64,000 nt of DNA, from the NCBI RefSeq assembly GCF_021560175.1, contig NZ_CP091110.1, positions 5,690,001 to 5,754,000 on the forward strand, written 5' to 3'. This stretch comes from Neobacillus drentensis (GTDB lineage Bacteria; Bacillota; Bacilli; Bacillales; Cytobacillaceae). Position numbers and translations under genes: made by a program. Of the stretch, positions 53,036 through 61,120 are shown piece after piece (the first letter of the stretch is position 1; every line of letters begins with the position of its first letter). Under the pieces are notes generated by a model. That model made no database searches. It was not told the origin of the DNA and was given only the letters and a program-made list of their open reading frames with translations.

Positions 53036-53251
53036 ATGATGGGATTCTCAGGAATTGGTATTCCAGGATTAATTATTATTCTCGTAATCACGCTAATTGT
53101 ATTTGGGCCAAAAAAGCTGCCGGAAATTGGTTCCGCATTCGGAAAAACATTATCCGAATTTAAAAAGTCAGCCAAAGATATTATGGATGATCACGATAAT
53201 GAAACCGTCTCAAGCACCGATAAAGACAAACAAAGCCTACTAAAAGAGTAA
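53036..53251 (+). CDS. tatA: Twin-arginine translocase TatA
   Basis: 71 residues. A short N-terminal helix (GIGIPGLIIILVITLIVF) and the FGPKKLPEIGSAFGKTLSEF amphipathic helix define TatA; the charged tail follows. It forms the pore with TatC, 13 bases downstream. RBS AAGGAG. Adjacent Tat substrate genes suggest a dedicated translocase. Confidence 0.95.
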   Translation: MMGFSGIGIPGLIIILVITLIVFGPKKLPEIGSAFGKTLSEFKKSAKDIMDDHDNETVSSTDKDKQSLLKE

Positions 53252-53263
53252 GGAGGAACCTAA

Positions 53264-53983
53264 ATGGATGCGGAAGAACAACCCCTTGTCGAGCATTTGA
53301 TTGACCTAAGAAAGTCACTGCTCCGCTCTGTGGTGTTTTTCGTTCTTTGTTTCGCAGCCTCCCTGCTTTTCATCAATAAACTGGTTCCAATCATTACGCA
53401 GCATCATGAGCTCGTGATGATGGGACCGCTTGATGTGATTCGGCTTTATACTGGGATTGCTGCTAGTGTCAGCCTGGGTTTGTCGCTGCCATTTATCGCC
53501 CATCAACTCTGGCTGTTTGTCAGACCCGCCCTTACGGAAAAAGAACGAAAAGCAGCTGTGAAGTTTCTACCGGTGATTAGTTTGAGCTTTATTGGCGGAC
53601 TATTATTTGGATATTTCGTAATCTTTCCGACCATCTATCACTTCCTGATTCAAATGGGGCAGGAACATTTTAAAATGTTCATTTCAGCCAAGGAATACTT
53701 TTCGTTTCTATTAATGTTCACGATCCCATTCGGATTTCTATTCGAGGTGCCTCTAGTGCTTTTATTCTTGACTACCATCGGAGTAATCACTCCCTCTTCT
53801 TTGGGAACGATACGAAAATATGCATATATCGGACTAGCAGTAGTTTCAGCTGTCATCACCCCACCGGACTTTTTCTCACAGCTAATAGTACTGGTACCAT
53901 TAATAGCACTCTATGAAATTGGAGTATTCTTATCAAAAATGAAATGGAAACAAGGGGACGGTTCTTATGCTTCCGAAGCATAA
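53264..53983 (+). CDS. tatC: Twin-arginine translocase TatC with PTR-derived C-terminus
   Basis: 239 residues and six helices; LVEHLIDLRKSLLRS near the N-terminus is the TatC signature, and GLSLPFIAHQLWLFVRPAL follows. It recognises the RR signal. The C-terminal residues QGDGSYASEA are encoded by the PTR at 53953, and its TAA lies inside the repeat, so the original C-terminus was replaced or extended. TatC tails are variable and function is probably intact. RBS AAGGAGG. Confidence 0.94.
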   Translation: MDAEEQPLVEHLIDLRKSLLRSVVFFVLCFAASLLFINKLVPIITQHHELVMMGPLDVIRLYTGIAASVSLGLSLPFIAHQLWLFVRPALTEKERKAAVKFLPVISLSFIGGLLFGYFVIFPTIYHFLIQMGQEHFKMFISAKEYFSFLLMFTIPFGFLFEVPLVLLFLTTIGVITPSSLGTIRKYAYIGLAVVSAVITPPDFFSQLIVLVPLIALYEIGVFLSKMKWKQGDGSYASEA

Positions 53984-53998
53984 GAACCGTCCCTGTGC
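53953..53998 (+). repeat. PTR, full-length, overlapping the tatC 3' end
   Basis: GGGGACGGTTCTTATGCTTC then CGAAGCATAAGAACCGTCCC, a perfect inverted repeat. The tatC stop (53981-53983) is in its second arm. Confidence 0.92.
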
Positions 53999-54062
53999 AC
54001 CCCAGTCGTGAGAAATATTAATCAATTGTTCATAGACCGTTCATAATTAATTAGTAACATAG

Positions 54063-54130
54063 TTAGCGGGTAAACGAACCAATACCCGAAGAAGGAGGAG
54101 GTCCAGCCCCACGCGCTGGACTTTTTTTAT
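54063..54130 (+). ncRNA. Candidate small structured RNA
   Basis: Hairpin CGGGTA...TACCCG (54067-54088), a purine-rich GGAGGAGG, then terminator GTCCAG-ccccacgcg-CTGGAC plus TTTTTTT (54101-54128). There is no reading frame of note. The terminator is clear; the RNA is inferred. Confidence 0.4.
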
Positions 54131-54167
54131 GCCTTGTGGTCCCAAGGACTTTTCGCTAATAGAAACA

Positions 54168-54198
54168 ACAAAAGCCCTTCTCAGTTGAGATGGGCTCT
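54168..54198 (-). terminator. Terminator downstream of the small ORF at 54245
   Basis: AGCCCATCTC and GAGAAGGGCT with one mismatch, then TTTTGTT on the minus strand. It backs up the PTR at 54217. Confidence 0.65.
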
Positions 54199-54216
54199 TA
54201 TTAATACTCGGATTTA

Positions 54217-54241
54217 AGAAGCACAAGAACCGTCCCTCTGA
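54217..54241 (-). repeat. PTR after a small-gene stop
   Basis: GAAGCACAAGAACCGTCCC then TCTG, three bases from the stop at 54245 on the minus strand. Confidence 0.8.
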
Positions 54242-54244
54242 TTT

Positions 54245-54445
54245 TCAACTTATATCTTCGAATATTTTTTCAAATACCTCGAAGGCTTCGGTATCGATTC
54301 CAGCAATCAAGTGAATATATTTTATTTCTTTACCGGTTAAGTCCCTGTCTAGCCGCTTTGAAACTAAACGAACTAATCGTTTATATCGTTCCTCTTCTTC
54401 AGTGACAAATGTAATGGCTTCTAAATATTCTCTTCTAGTCATCAT
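54245..54445 (-). CDS. Small hypothetical protein
   Basis: 66 residues, highly charged and helical (MMTRREYLEAITFVTEEEER, then YKRLVRLVSKRLDRDLTGKE). No membrane segment and no recognised family. GGAGAG lies eight bases before the ATG at 54445. It is followed by a PTR and a second terminator, which supports a transcribed gene. Function unknown. Confidence 0.6.
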   Translation of the reverse strand: MMTRREYLEAITFVTEEEERYKRLVRLVSKRLDRDLTGKEIKYIHLIAGIDTEAFEVFEKIFEDIS

Positions 54446-54666
54446 TTCAAAATCTCTCCTCCCTAGCCCCAATCTTATCCAAAAGTCCATAAAACTAAAC
54501 CCAGGACTACTGATAAATTAGGAAACTAGCAACGGATCACGCCTGGGGGCAAATTAATCCTTACTCTTTTGTTTTACCCATCTCTAACTTAGTAGTAAAT
54601 ATCCCAAAATATCGACGTCAAAAAGAAAAGGAAAGGACATAGTCCCTTCCATGGTTATACTAACCG

Positions 54667-54748
54667 TGCTTCGGAAGCATGAGAACCGTCCCCGTGCTTC
54701 CCCCAATGATTCCACAAAAAAGAAGCAAGAGAACCGTCCCCTGCTTCC
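54667..54748. repeat. Two PTR copies
   Basis: GCTTCGGAAGCATGAGAACC...CGTGCTTCC at 54667-54700 and AGAAGCAAGAGAACCGTCCC...TGCTTCC at 54720-54748 with A-run before it. The second is oriented as terminator of the small gene ending at 54767. Confidence 0.85.
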
Positions 54749-54766
54749 ACATATCTATTCTATTTA

Positions 54767-54913
54767 TTAGCAGATCACGAGCTGTTTTAAGTCCGCTTTT
54801 AATTCTTCTATTAGTTTATCAAGTGTAATTTCGGTTTCGTTTTCGCCTTTTTCATAGGCCTTTTTGACAATTTGTGAAAAGTCGACAAAACTCTGCTTTG
54901 CGGTAAGATTCAA
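54767..54913 (-). CDS. Small acidic hypothetical protein
   Basis: 48 residues from a TTG start: begins MNLTAKQSFVDFSQIVKKAY and ends LKQLVIC. Mostly helical, with an EKGENETEIT middle. GGGAGAAATAGGA lies upstream; spacing is not ideal. The PTR behind it and sensible codon use favour a real gene, but no family is recognised. Confidence 0.5.
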   Translation of the reverse strand: MNLTAKQSFVDFSQIVKKAYEKGENETEITLDKLIEELKADLKQLVIC

Positions 54914-55070
54914 TTTCCTATTTCTCCCTCCTATTTATCTAGTAAGCCTACATTTTACTATCAATTCCGACAATTGTAAACGCAAATCCAATAGAAAATT
55001 GTGACATTTTGGTGTAATAGATAAAAGTTTTAATTGTTTTGCAAATTTATATACCCACTTAGCCCAAAAT

Positions 55071-55106
55071 ACAAACCACCGCTTTCATAATGTAAGCGGT
55101 GGTCTG
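55071..55106 (-). terminator. Terminator of the membrane protein gene at 55121
   Basis: ACCACCGCTT and AAGCGGTGGT in a perfect 10-bp stem followed by TTGTATTTT on the minus strand. Confidence 0.88.
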
Positions 55107-55120
55107 TTTTATTTTAAGGT

Positions 55121-55651
55121 TTAATCTTTAAGGAGCAGTGTTTTTAGTTTTCTTCGATATATTTTTATTTCAGCCAAATGGGACAACAAGCCAAGCAGTA
55201 TCCCAAAAAATAGTCCATTATAAACGGGATAATCAAGAAATGGAACTCTTTGAATTAAACCTGTATCATGCCAGAATAAACCGAAGTCCATTCCGATAAC
55301 AAGACCGATAAAGAACCCGGATAAATAGGTTCGTTTTTCAACACCATTTCCCTCTAATCGATTATTATTTGATATTGCCATATTAAAAGCCTGCCAGAGA
55401 GCAAACCCATAGATAGAAGGATAGAAAAGTCCCCAACTATAATTAACCGAATCATGCGCACGCTGGAGGTCTCCGGTTAAGGTATCTAATAGAACTATAT
55501 TTAAATGTGATTTTAAGTTGATCAAGAATTCTAGTACTAACAATATAGTACCAATATAATAATTCTTATTGTAAAGTTGTCCAAATCCCGGCAGAACGAG
55601 TGACCATAACATGGCAGCTAAAGGGGATTTATAGGGCCGGCTACTTCTCAT
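55121..55651 (-). CDS. Polytopic membrane protein, function unknown
   Basis: 176 residues. SPLAAMLWSLVLPGFGQLYN near the N-terminus is the short hydrophobic motif seen in many TM2/DUF5683-like proteins. About five further hydrophobic stretches follow, and a basic tail (IYRRKLKTLLLKD). GGGAGAG precedes the ATG. Isolated gene with its own terminator; no functional clue. Confidence 0.75.
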   Translation of the reverse strand: MRSSRPYKSPLAAMLWSLVLPGFGQLYNKNYYIGTILLVLEFLINLKSHLNIVLLDTLTGDLQRAHDSVNYSWGLFYPSIYGFALWQAFNMAISNNNRLEGNGVEKRTYLSGFFIGLVIGMDFGLFWHDTGLIQRVPFLDYPVYNGLFFGILLGLLSHLAEIKIYRRKLKTLLLKD

Positions 55652-55899
55652 GGGTGTCTCTCCCTTAAATGAAATATATCGCTATAATTTCGACAGAGTT
55701 AGGATAAATTCCTCCTATTTTACATTTTTTAGTAACTAAGTCCCTATAATTGGAATCCTCGGCTAAACCAATTACCCTCTATAATAAAAAGTTAATTCCC
55801 ATAAAAACCCCACATTTTTTTTGTATCTATTTTCCTATATTTTTGGTATTCTTATAAACGAGTGTAAAATATTTGTCAAATTTTTGGAGGTATACTCGA

Positions 55900-56832
55900 A
55901 TGAGCTCTCAAAAAACGAAGAAAAAGAGAACTTGGTTGAAAGTCACAGGTATTATTCTTCTCATCCTTATTATTGGTGTAGGAGTTTACGCATATAATGT
56001 ATATAGTTCATTAAAAAGTGCTGTCACAACGATGCATGAACCAACCGCCCGAACACAGTCAGAAAAACGTCACGAACCTGTTGCTTTAACAAATAAAGAT
56101 CCATTTTCAGTCTTAATGCTTGGTGTCGATGAGCGAGCAGGCGACAGAGGCCGCTCCGATACGATGATCGTACTAACCGTTAACCCAAACAACAATTCAG
56201 TCAAGATGCTCAGCATTCCTCGTGATACTCGTACAGAAATTGTTGGTAAAGGGAAAGTTGATAAAATTAACCACGCCTATGCCTTCGGTGGCGTCCAAAT
56301 GTCGATCAATACAGTTGAAAACTTCTTAGACATACCCATTGATTATTACATGAAGGTCAACATGGAAGGATTCAGAGACATTGTAAATGCAGTTGGCGGC
56401 ATTACCGTTCAAAATGATTTAGATTTCACCTATGATGGTTACCACTTCACAAAAGGTCAATTGAATTTAGATGGTAAAAAGGCATTAGCTTACTCAAGAA
56501 TGAGATACGATGACCCCCGCGGCGATTTCGGCCGACAAACAAGACAGCGTCAAATCATTCAGGGTGTAATTAAAGAAGGAGCAAGTGTATCCAGCTTAGC
56601 CAATTACTCCGATATCTTTAATGCCCTTGGCAAAAACGTTAAAACCAACCTTACCTTTGATCAAATGATCGATATTCAAAAAAATTATAAATCAGCCGGA
56701 TCCAACATTACCCAAATGGAGATCAAAGAAACAGGCACTAAAATGGATGGCATTTATTACGGTTTAGTCTCTGACGCAGAGAAGCAAAGAGTTCAAAATG
56801 AATTGAAAACTCAGTTAGAATTAAATAAATAA
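55900..56832 (+). CDS. LytR-CpsA-Psr (LCP) family wall polymer ligase
   Basis: 310 residues. Short cytosolic Lys/Arg-rich start, one helix (about 12-32), then an external LCP domain: LMLGVDERAGDRGRSDTMIV, SIPRDTRTEI, DKINHAYAFGG, NAVGGI and RMRYDDPRGDFGRQTRQR. The Arg/Asp residues bind the polyprenyl-pyrophosphate carrier. LCP enzymes attach teichoic acids or other glycopolymers to peptidoglycan. ATG 55900 follows GGAGG. A second LCP gene lies at 61289. Confidence 0.93.
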   Translation: MSSQKTKKKRTWLKVTGIILLILIIGVGVYAYNVYSSLKSAVTTMHEPTARTQSEKRHEPVALTNKDPFSVLMLGVDERAGDRGRSDTMIVLTVNPNNNSVKMLSIPRDTRTEIVGKGKVDKINHAYAFGGVQMSINTVENFLDIPIDYYMKVNMEGFRDIVNAVGGITVQNDLDFTYDGYHFTKGQLNLDGKKALAYSRMRYDDPRGDFGRQTRQRQIIQGVIKEGASVSSLANYSDIFNALGKNVKTNLTFDQMIDIQKNYKSAGSNITQMEIKETGTKMDGIYYGLVSDAEKQRVQNELKTQLELNK

Positions 56833-56837
56833 AAAGC

Positions 56838-56877
56838 AAATGCTGATTGGAATGAATCCAATCAGCATTTTTTTATA
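56838..56877 (+). terminator. Terminator of the first LCP gene
   Basis: ATGCTGATTGG and CCAATCAGCAT with TTTTTTT. Confidence 0.93.
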
Positions 56878-56949
56878 ATAATCTAATCTGTTATCAAAAC
56901 TGTTATGTTACCATCTATTTGTAGTAAAAGCTGCTTTCCTAGGATGTTA

Positions 56950-57087
56950 TCAATGAACAAAAGCATGAGAACCGTCCCCTTGCTCTGGCTTCTTCTTTCC
57001 ACAAGTTACACACTTGTCAGTATAGTAGCTATATTTATGATGTCTACGGAGAAAACAAATTAGTCCCATTAGTTTGGATTTAAGCAT
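56950..57087 (-). CDS. CxxC micro-protein with PTR-derived C-terminus
   Basis: 45 residues: MLKSKLMGLICFLRRHHKYS, then YYTDKCVTCGKKKPEQ and a tail QGDGSHAFVH encoded by the PTR at 56959. The core YYT-x-KCV-x-CGKK matches the micro-protein at 61019-61120. A single Cys pair could bind zinc in a dimer or be a redox pair. AGGAGG lies eleven bases from the ATG. The paralogue and the CxxC core argue for a real gene. Function unknown. Confidence 0.65.
   Translation of the reverse strand: MLKSKLMGLICFLRRHHKYSYYTDKCVTCGKKKPEQGDGSHAFVH
56959..56986 (-). repeat. PTR inside the 3' end of a CxxC micro-gene
   Basis: AAAGCATGAGAACCGTCCCC then TTGCTC. Read on the minus strand it supplies the last ten codons or so of the micro-gene. 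Confidence 0.82.
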
Positions 57088-57248
57088 ATCGAATCATACC
57101 TCCTCTGATTGCTATTTATTAATCATAGAGGAAGTATGTTATCAAATTATTACTAACGGATTAAAAACTATTAAATTCGGATTAAATTAGAATTAAAAAA
57201 ACACAAGCGTTTCAAATAAGCAAATTGCCTTTTTACATATAAATAATT

Positions 57249-57277
57249 GGGTTCAGGAGAGCTGCTGAACCCAATTT
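57249..57277 (-). terminator. Terminator of the GH18-NodB-GT2 gene
   Basis: GGGTTCAGcagctctcCTGAACCC then AATTATTT on the minus strand, 12 bases past the stop. Confidence 0.75.
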
Positions 57278-57286
57278 TAAAAGAGT

Positions 57287-60200
57287 CTATCCTACCTTCT
57301 TAACCACTTCAATATTACCAGTTCTCTCTAATTTACCCCAACCAACTCGTCCACCTTGAATGGCTTTGAAGATCGATTTCCAGGAAACCCACAATAACAT
57401 GTAGCGGTAAAAGATTCTTTGGAAAAACAAAGAAAACAGGGGTGTAAGTTTAGATTTTTCCCATCTTAACGCAAATAGGCAAACGACAAAATCAACGATA
57501 AAATATCCTGTATAAAGGATCGTAAAATATTTTAGATTCCCCGTAACTAATCCAATAACCATTAAAATGTCTAGTATAGGTGCAAAAACAGGGACTAAAA
57601 ACTGAAACAACAAGATATTAGGAAGAGCAATAAAACTTAAGGATTTGTTGTTATTTTTCCAAAAAGCATTCTTATGTTTCCATAAGCACTGCAAGGTACC
57701 ATAATTCCATCGAAAGCGCTGTTTTAGAAAACCCCTGATATTTTCAGGTGCCTCTGTATAAGCATATGCCTGATCTTCAATTGCCACTTTATATCCTGCA
57801 CTTAGTATCCGTAAAGTGAGATCCGTATCTTCAGCTAATGTGTCATTCGTAAAATTCCCCAGATTTTCAACAATCTGTTTTCTCCACGCCCCTATAGCGC
57901 CGGGAACAACCGTAACACAATTAAGCAAAGCATGAGCACGTTTTTCTAGATTGAATCCAGTTACATACTCGATATGCTGCCATGTGGTTATTAAATTTCG
58001 TCTATTTCCCACTTTTACATTCCCAGAGACAGCCGCAACCTTGTCATCCGCAAAATGTCGGACTAGCAGCGCAATGGCTTTCGGTGCAATCATGGTATCC
58101 GCATCAATAGCCACTATAATTTTCCCCTCCGCCTTTTTAATCCCAATATTAATGGCGGAGGATTTACCGCCGTTTCGCTTAAAGTACCTTCTAACCTTTG
58201 GATGATTAGAGAAATTTTCAGACATAACGACTGAGGTCTGGTCCTTAGACCCGTCATCTATAACAAGGACTTCTAAGTTCACATAAGTACTATCGAGAAC
58301 GGACTGAATCGTCCTCTTGATAACCTTTTCTTCATTGTAAGCAGCAATTACTACACTGACTAACGGATTATATCCTTCTTTGTAAGTCTTTAGTAAACTG
58401 CGTTTTTTATGTCTCCATGCTAAAAAAATAAACAAAGAAAGACGAAGGATAAAAACAAGAAGAGCTCCGTAAAACAATTTCACAAGTACATTTTTTAAAA
58501 CCGCTATCGTCTCTAAAACAAGAGAAAGATATTGAATATAGGAGCGTTCCTTTTTCGAAGTCTTAGGAGATATACTTTCTTCGTTCCTATTGATCATGTC
58601 GCTCACGGTGACAAACTTATATCCCTGATGTTTCAACTGCTCGATTATCCCCGGTAACGCCTGAACGGTAGCTGTTCTGTCCCCACCACCATCATGAAGT
58701 AAAATAATATCCCCGTTAGCTGCCTGTTTCACGACATTCTCAACAATGTCTTGTTTATTATTTAATTTCCAATCCGATGAATCAACGTCGTAATTAACCG
58801 TGATATATCCCATTTGAGATATATCCATTAATCTTTGAAACTGTGATTTCACATAAGGAGTCCGCTGATCCCCATCATACATATTGAAATCATCCCCATA
58901 AGGTGACCTATATAAGATGGATGAATGCCCCGTAATGGCTTGAATAATACGTTCAGTTGAATTCAATTCCCATTTCAATTGAGGATAAGAAACATTATAT
59001 ATATTCGGATGTGAAAACGTATGATTCCCAATTTCATGGCCTTCTTGATCGATCTGTTTAACAATACCCGGGTGAAGGAGGGCATCTTTACCGATGATAA
59101 AAAAGGTTGCCTTTATATGATACTCTTTCAATATCGCTAATATCTTTTTTGTAAAAATAGGATCTGGCCCATCATCAAATGAAAGGACTATTTCTTTGGA
59201 GGTTGAGGGTTTATTTAATCGCTCTATTTCAGATGCCTTAGGAAAAGAAAGATAAGATTCACTTTTAATCAATCCCGAATCATCAAAATCCAAGCTTCTA
59301 CTCCCTTCCAGCTGATCTGTTAAAGGATGCAGAATATTCCCATTCCCATAATTATTGGTACTATCTCCGTTCTTTACAGATAATAAGGTATTGGCTTTTT
59401 GGCCTCCTACCACATTCCAAACAGATGGATCTTCCGTTCCTAATCTCCATAAAGCGATCCCTTTCACTCCGCTTGATACAGCGACTCTCCATTGATTATA
59501 GAAAGTCACACTATCTAAGAACCAAATTTCATGTATTCTTTTATCCTTTTCATAACGAATATAAGGGCTTTTACTCATATCATCCCACTGAACACTTAAG
59601 TTTGCTTTGTCAGCCATCCTCATTATGTCTTCAAATGAGACAACCTTCCCTGCCTGTCCGGTCTCCCAGTCCCAATCGTACCCGTAATTTCCTAAACTAA
59701 TAATGAGCTTGTCTTTCGGCACTTTTGAAAGATTCTCTATATACCATGATTGTGATGAGATAGGACCGGGATTTTCCATATTCTCATCATATAGCATTAA
59801 GATCATTCGATCACAATACTCTTCAAGTTTCGTATAATCAAACGAATCATTCGTAGGTTGAATATCCATGGTTACGAGAAGTCCTTCTTTATGAAAAGAT
59901 TGATAAAGCTCTCTCATAAAATTTGTCAACAAATCCCTGTCACTCACTCTATTAAACTCAAAATCTATGTTAATACCATCGTAGCCATTCTTATTTATTT
60001 CCTGCTGTAAATTATGTATTAGTGTAGCCTGTGCTCTAGGAGAGTGTAATAGACGATGAATGATTTCTTGGTCCCACTTCCCATTTACCACATTATTAAT
60101 TAGCGGGATAACCATAGTATTGTGTTTTTTTGCTAGTGACCCTATATCCTTTTCCACATCACCTTTTAGTTCCAAGTTGGAACCTAACTGATACCATCCT

Positions 60201-60610
60201 GGTATAAGCACATCTATTTTATTTATATTTCGCTTTAAAGAGTTTTTACTATTCTTATCCCAATTAACATAAAAGGCATAAACATCCGTTTGGTTTGCTA
60301 TTTTTCTTTTTAAAAACTTTTCGTTTACCTGTTGATTTGTATTTGCGGAGTAATTTACGTAATCCCCCTTAACAGGTTGAAGATCAGAATATGAATCCCA
60401 CTCCGTTTTATTGAACGAAGGAAATATTGGGTCCTTTACTAAACTTAAAACAGTTATGAAAAGGCCCGAAAGAAGTAGCAAAACTAATAGGAAAAAGATG
60501 AATACACCCCACCTGAGATTAGATGTATTACCGAAGATAATTCTCGTCTCATTAGCTGTATTTATTTTTTTATTAGGATTGTTAAAACCATCGGTTCCCC
60601 TCTTAAACAC
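57287..60610 (-). CDS. Trifunctional membrane protein: GH18 domain, NodB deacetylase, GT2 polysaccharide synthase
   Basis: 1107 residues. A membrane helix (about 33-58) is followed by an extracellular GH18 domain (about 100-405; barrel motif NGYDGINIDFEF, with DxxDxE in the form GINIDFE, and the closing GIALWRLG). Then a NodB polysaccharide deacetylase (about 470-660: LSFDDGPD, HTFSHPN, RSPYGDD, ILLHDGGG). After a second helix pair (about 690-715) comes a family 2 glycosyltransferase (about 735-960: VVIAAYNEE, DDGS, DADT, EDTD, QRFRWNYG) and C-terminal helices. It resembles one-chain poly-N-acetylglucosamine synthesis, deacetylation and trimming, like PgaC plus PgaB. GTG start with AAGGTG. 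Confidence 0.92.
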   Translation of the reverse strand: MFKRGTDGFNNPNKKINTANETRIIFGNTSNLRWGVFIFFLLVLLLLSGLFITVLSLVKDPIFPSFNKTEWDSYSDLQPVKGDYVNYSANTNQQVNEKFLKRKIANQTDVYAFYVNWDKNSKNSLKRNINKIDVLIPGWYQLGSNLELKGDVEKDIGSLAKKHNTMVIPLINNVVNGKWDQEIIHRLLHSPRAQATLIHNLQQEINKNGYDGINIDFEFNRVSDRDLLTNFMRELYQSFHKEGLLVTMDIQPTNDSFDYTKLEEYCDRMILMLYDENMENPGPISSQSWYIENLSKVPKDKLIISLGNYGYDWDWETGQAGKVVSFEDIMRMADKANLSVQWDDMSKSPYIRYEKDKRIHEIWFLDSVTFYNQWRVAVSSGVKGIALWRLGTEDPSVWNVVGGQKANTLLSVKNGDSTNNYGNGNILHPLTDQLEGSRSLDFDDSGLIKSESYLSFPKASEIERLNKPSTSKEIVLSFDDGPDPIFTKKILAILKEYHIKATFFIIGKDALLHPGIVKQIDQEGHEIGNHTFSHPNIYNVSYPQLKWELNSTERIIQAITGHSSILYRSPYGDDFNMYDGDQRTPYVKSQFQRLMDISQMGYITVNYDVDSSDWKLNNKQDIVENVVKQAANGDIILLHDGGGDRTATVQALPGIIEQLKHQGYKFVTVSDMINRNEESISPKTSKKERSYIQYLSLVLETIAVLKNVLVKLFYGALLVFILRLSLFIFLAWRHKKRSLLKTYKEGYNPLVSVVIAAYNEEKVIKRTIQSVLDSTYVNLEVLVIDDGSKDQTSVVMSENFSNHPKVRRYFKRNGGKSSAINIGIKKAEGKIIVAIDADTMIAPKAIALLVRHFADDKVAAVSGNVKVGNRRNLITTWQHIEYVTGFNLEKRAHALLNCVTVVPGAIGAWRKQIVENLGNFTNDTLAEDTDLTLRILSAGYKVAIEDQAYAYTEAPENIRGFLKQRFRWNYGTLQCLWKHKNAFWKNNNKSLSFIALPNILLFQFLVPVFAPILDILMVIGLVTGNLKYFTILYTGYFIVDFVVCLFALRWEKSKLTPLFSLFFQRIFYRYMLLWVSWKSIFKAIQGGRVGWGKLERTGNIEVVKKVG

Positions 60611-60916
60611 GTCTTCACCTTCTCACCATGCTTTCGCATAATTCTGTATTTCTTTAACAATAAAAAGGTTCAGCATGTTGCTGAACCCCTACATTTCACA
60701 TTTATAGATTTTATTACTAATAGCGTGGAAAATCAAACCATTTATAATTAAGTTCTAATAAACGTTTCAACGCCAATATCCATAAATTCAAACGGACAGA
60801 TGAATATATAGATACGTAATAGGTATACGGATTCATTAAAATTTGTAGTAAGCTAAACTTTTTTACTATACTAACAGTAGTAATAATGTTACAATTTACC
60901 CACTATATAAATCATA
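60611..60916. other. Leader region with a terminator-like hairpin at 60660-60692
   Basis: On the minus strand GGTTCAGCA-aca-TGCTGAACC is followed by TTTTTATT, 50-80 bases before the GTG of the fusion gene. No gene ends there, so it looks like a leader attenuator. No riboswitch aptamer was recognised on that strand, and no gene is seen. Confidence 0.5.
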
Positions 60917-60998
60917 TAAAGGCAAATCTATTGAAAAATGGGGGCGTAAAGTCTCGGATCTAAGGTGAAAGCTAAGGTGGCTGAACTACCGGATTAAT
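60917..60998 (+). ncRNA. c-di-GMP-I (GEMM) riboswitch
   Basis: The order GGCAAATC, TGAAAA, GGGGGCGTAAAGTC, CGGATCTAAGG, AAGGTGGCTGAACTACCGG follows the GEMM-I aptamer (GGCAAACC, GAAA, GGACGCAAAGCC, CGG...CUAA, GGU-GC...ACCGG): two hairpins with the conserved GCAAAG-like joining strand. It ends about 20 bases before the micro-gene at 61019 with its AAAGGAG between, so translational control by c-di-GMP is the simplest reading. Confidence 0.8.
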
Positions 60999-61018
60999 AT
61001 TCAAAGGAGTTGGACCGT

Positions 61019-61120
61019 ATGAGTATTATGTCCATATTTTGTTATCTTTTCAAGAAACATAAAGTTGATTACTACACTAGCAAATGTGTTAGATGTGGTA
61101 AAAAGTGTAGAACTCGATAA
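61019..61120 (+). CDS. CxxC micro-protein under a c-di-GMP riboswitch
   Basis: 33 residues: a hydrophobic start MSIMSIFCYLFKKHK, then VDYYTSKCVRCGKKCRTR. It resembles the micro-protein at 56950-57087 (YYT-x-KCV-x-CGKK). AAAGGAG lies eight bases before the ATG, directly after the aptamer. The terminator hairpin overlaps its last codons. It may be membrane-associated or zinc-binding; function unknown. Small size leaves some doubt. Confidence 0.65.
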   Translation: MSIMSIFCYLFKKHKVDYYTSKCVRCGKKCRTR

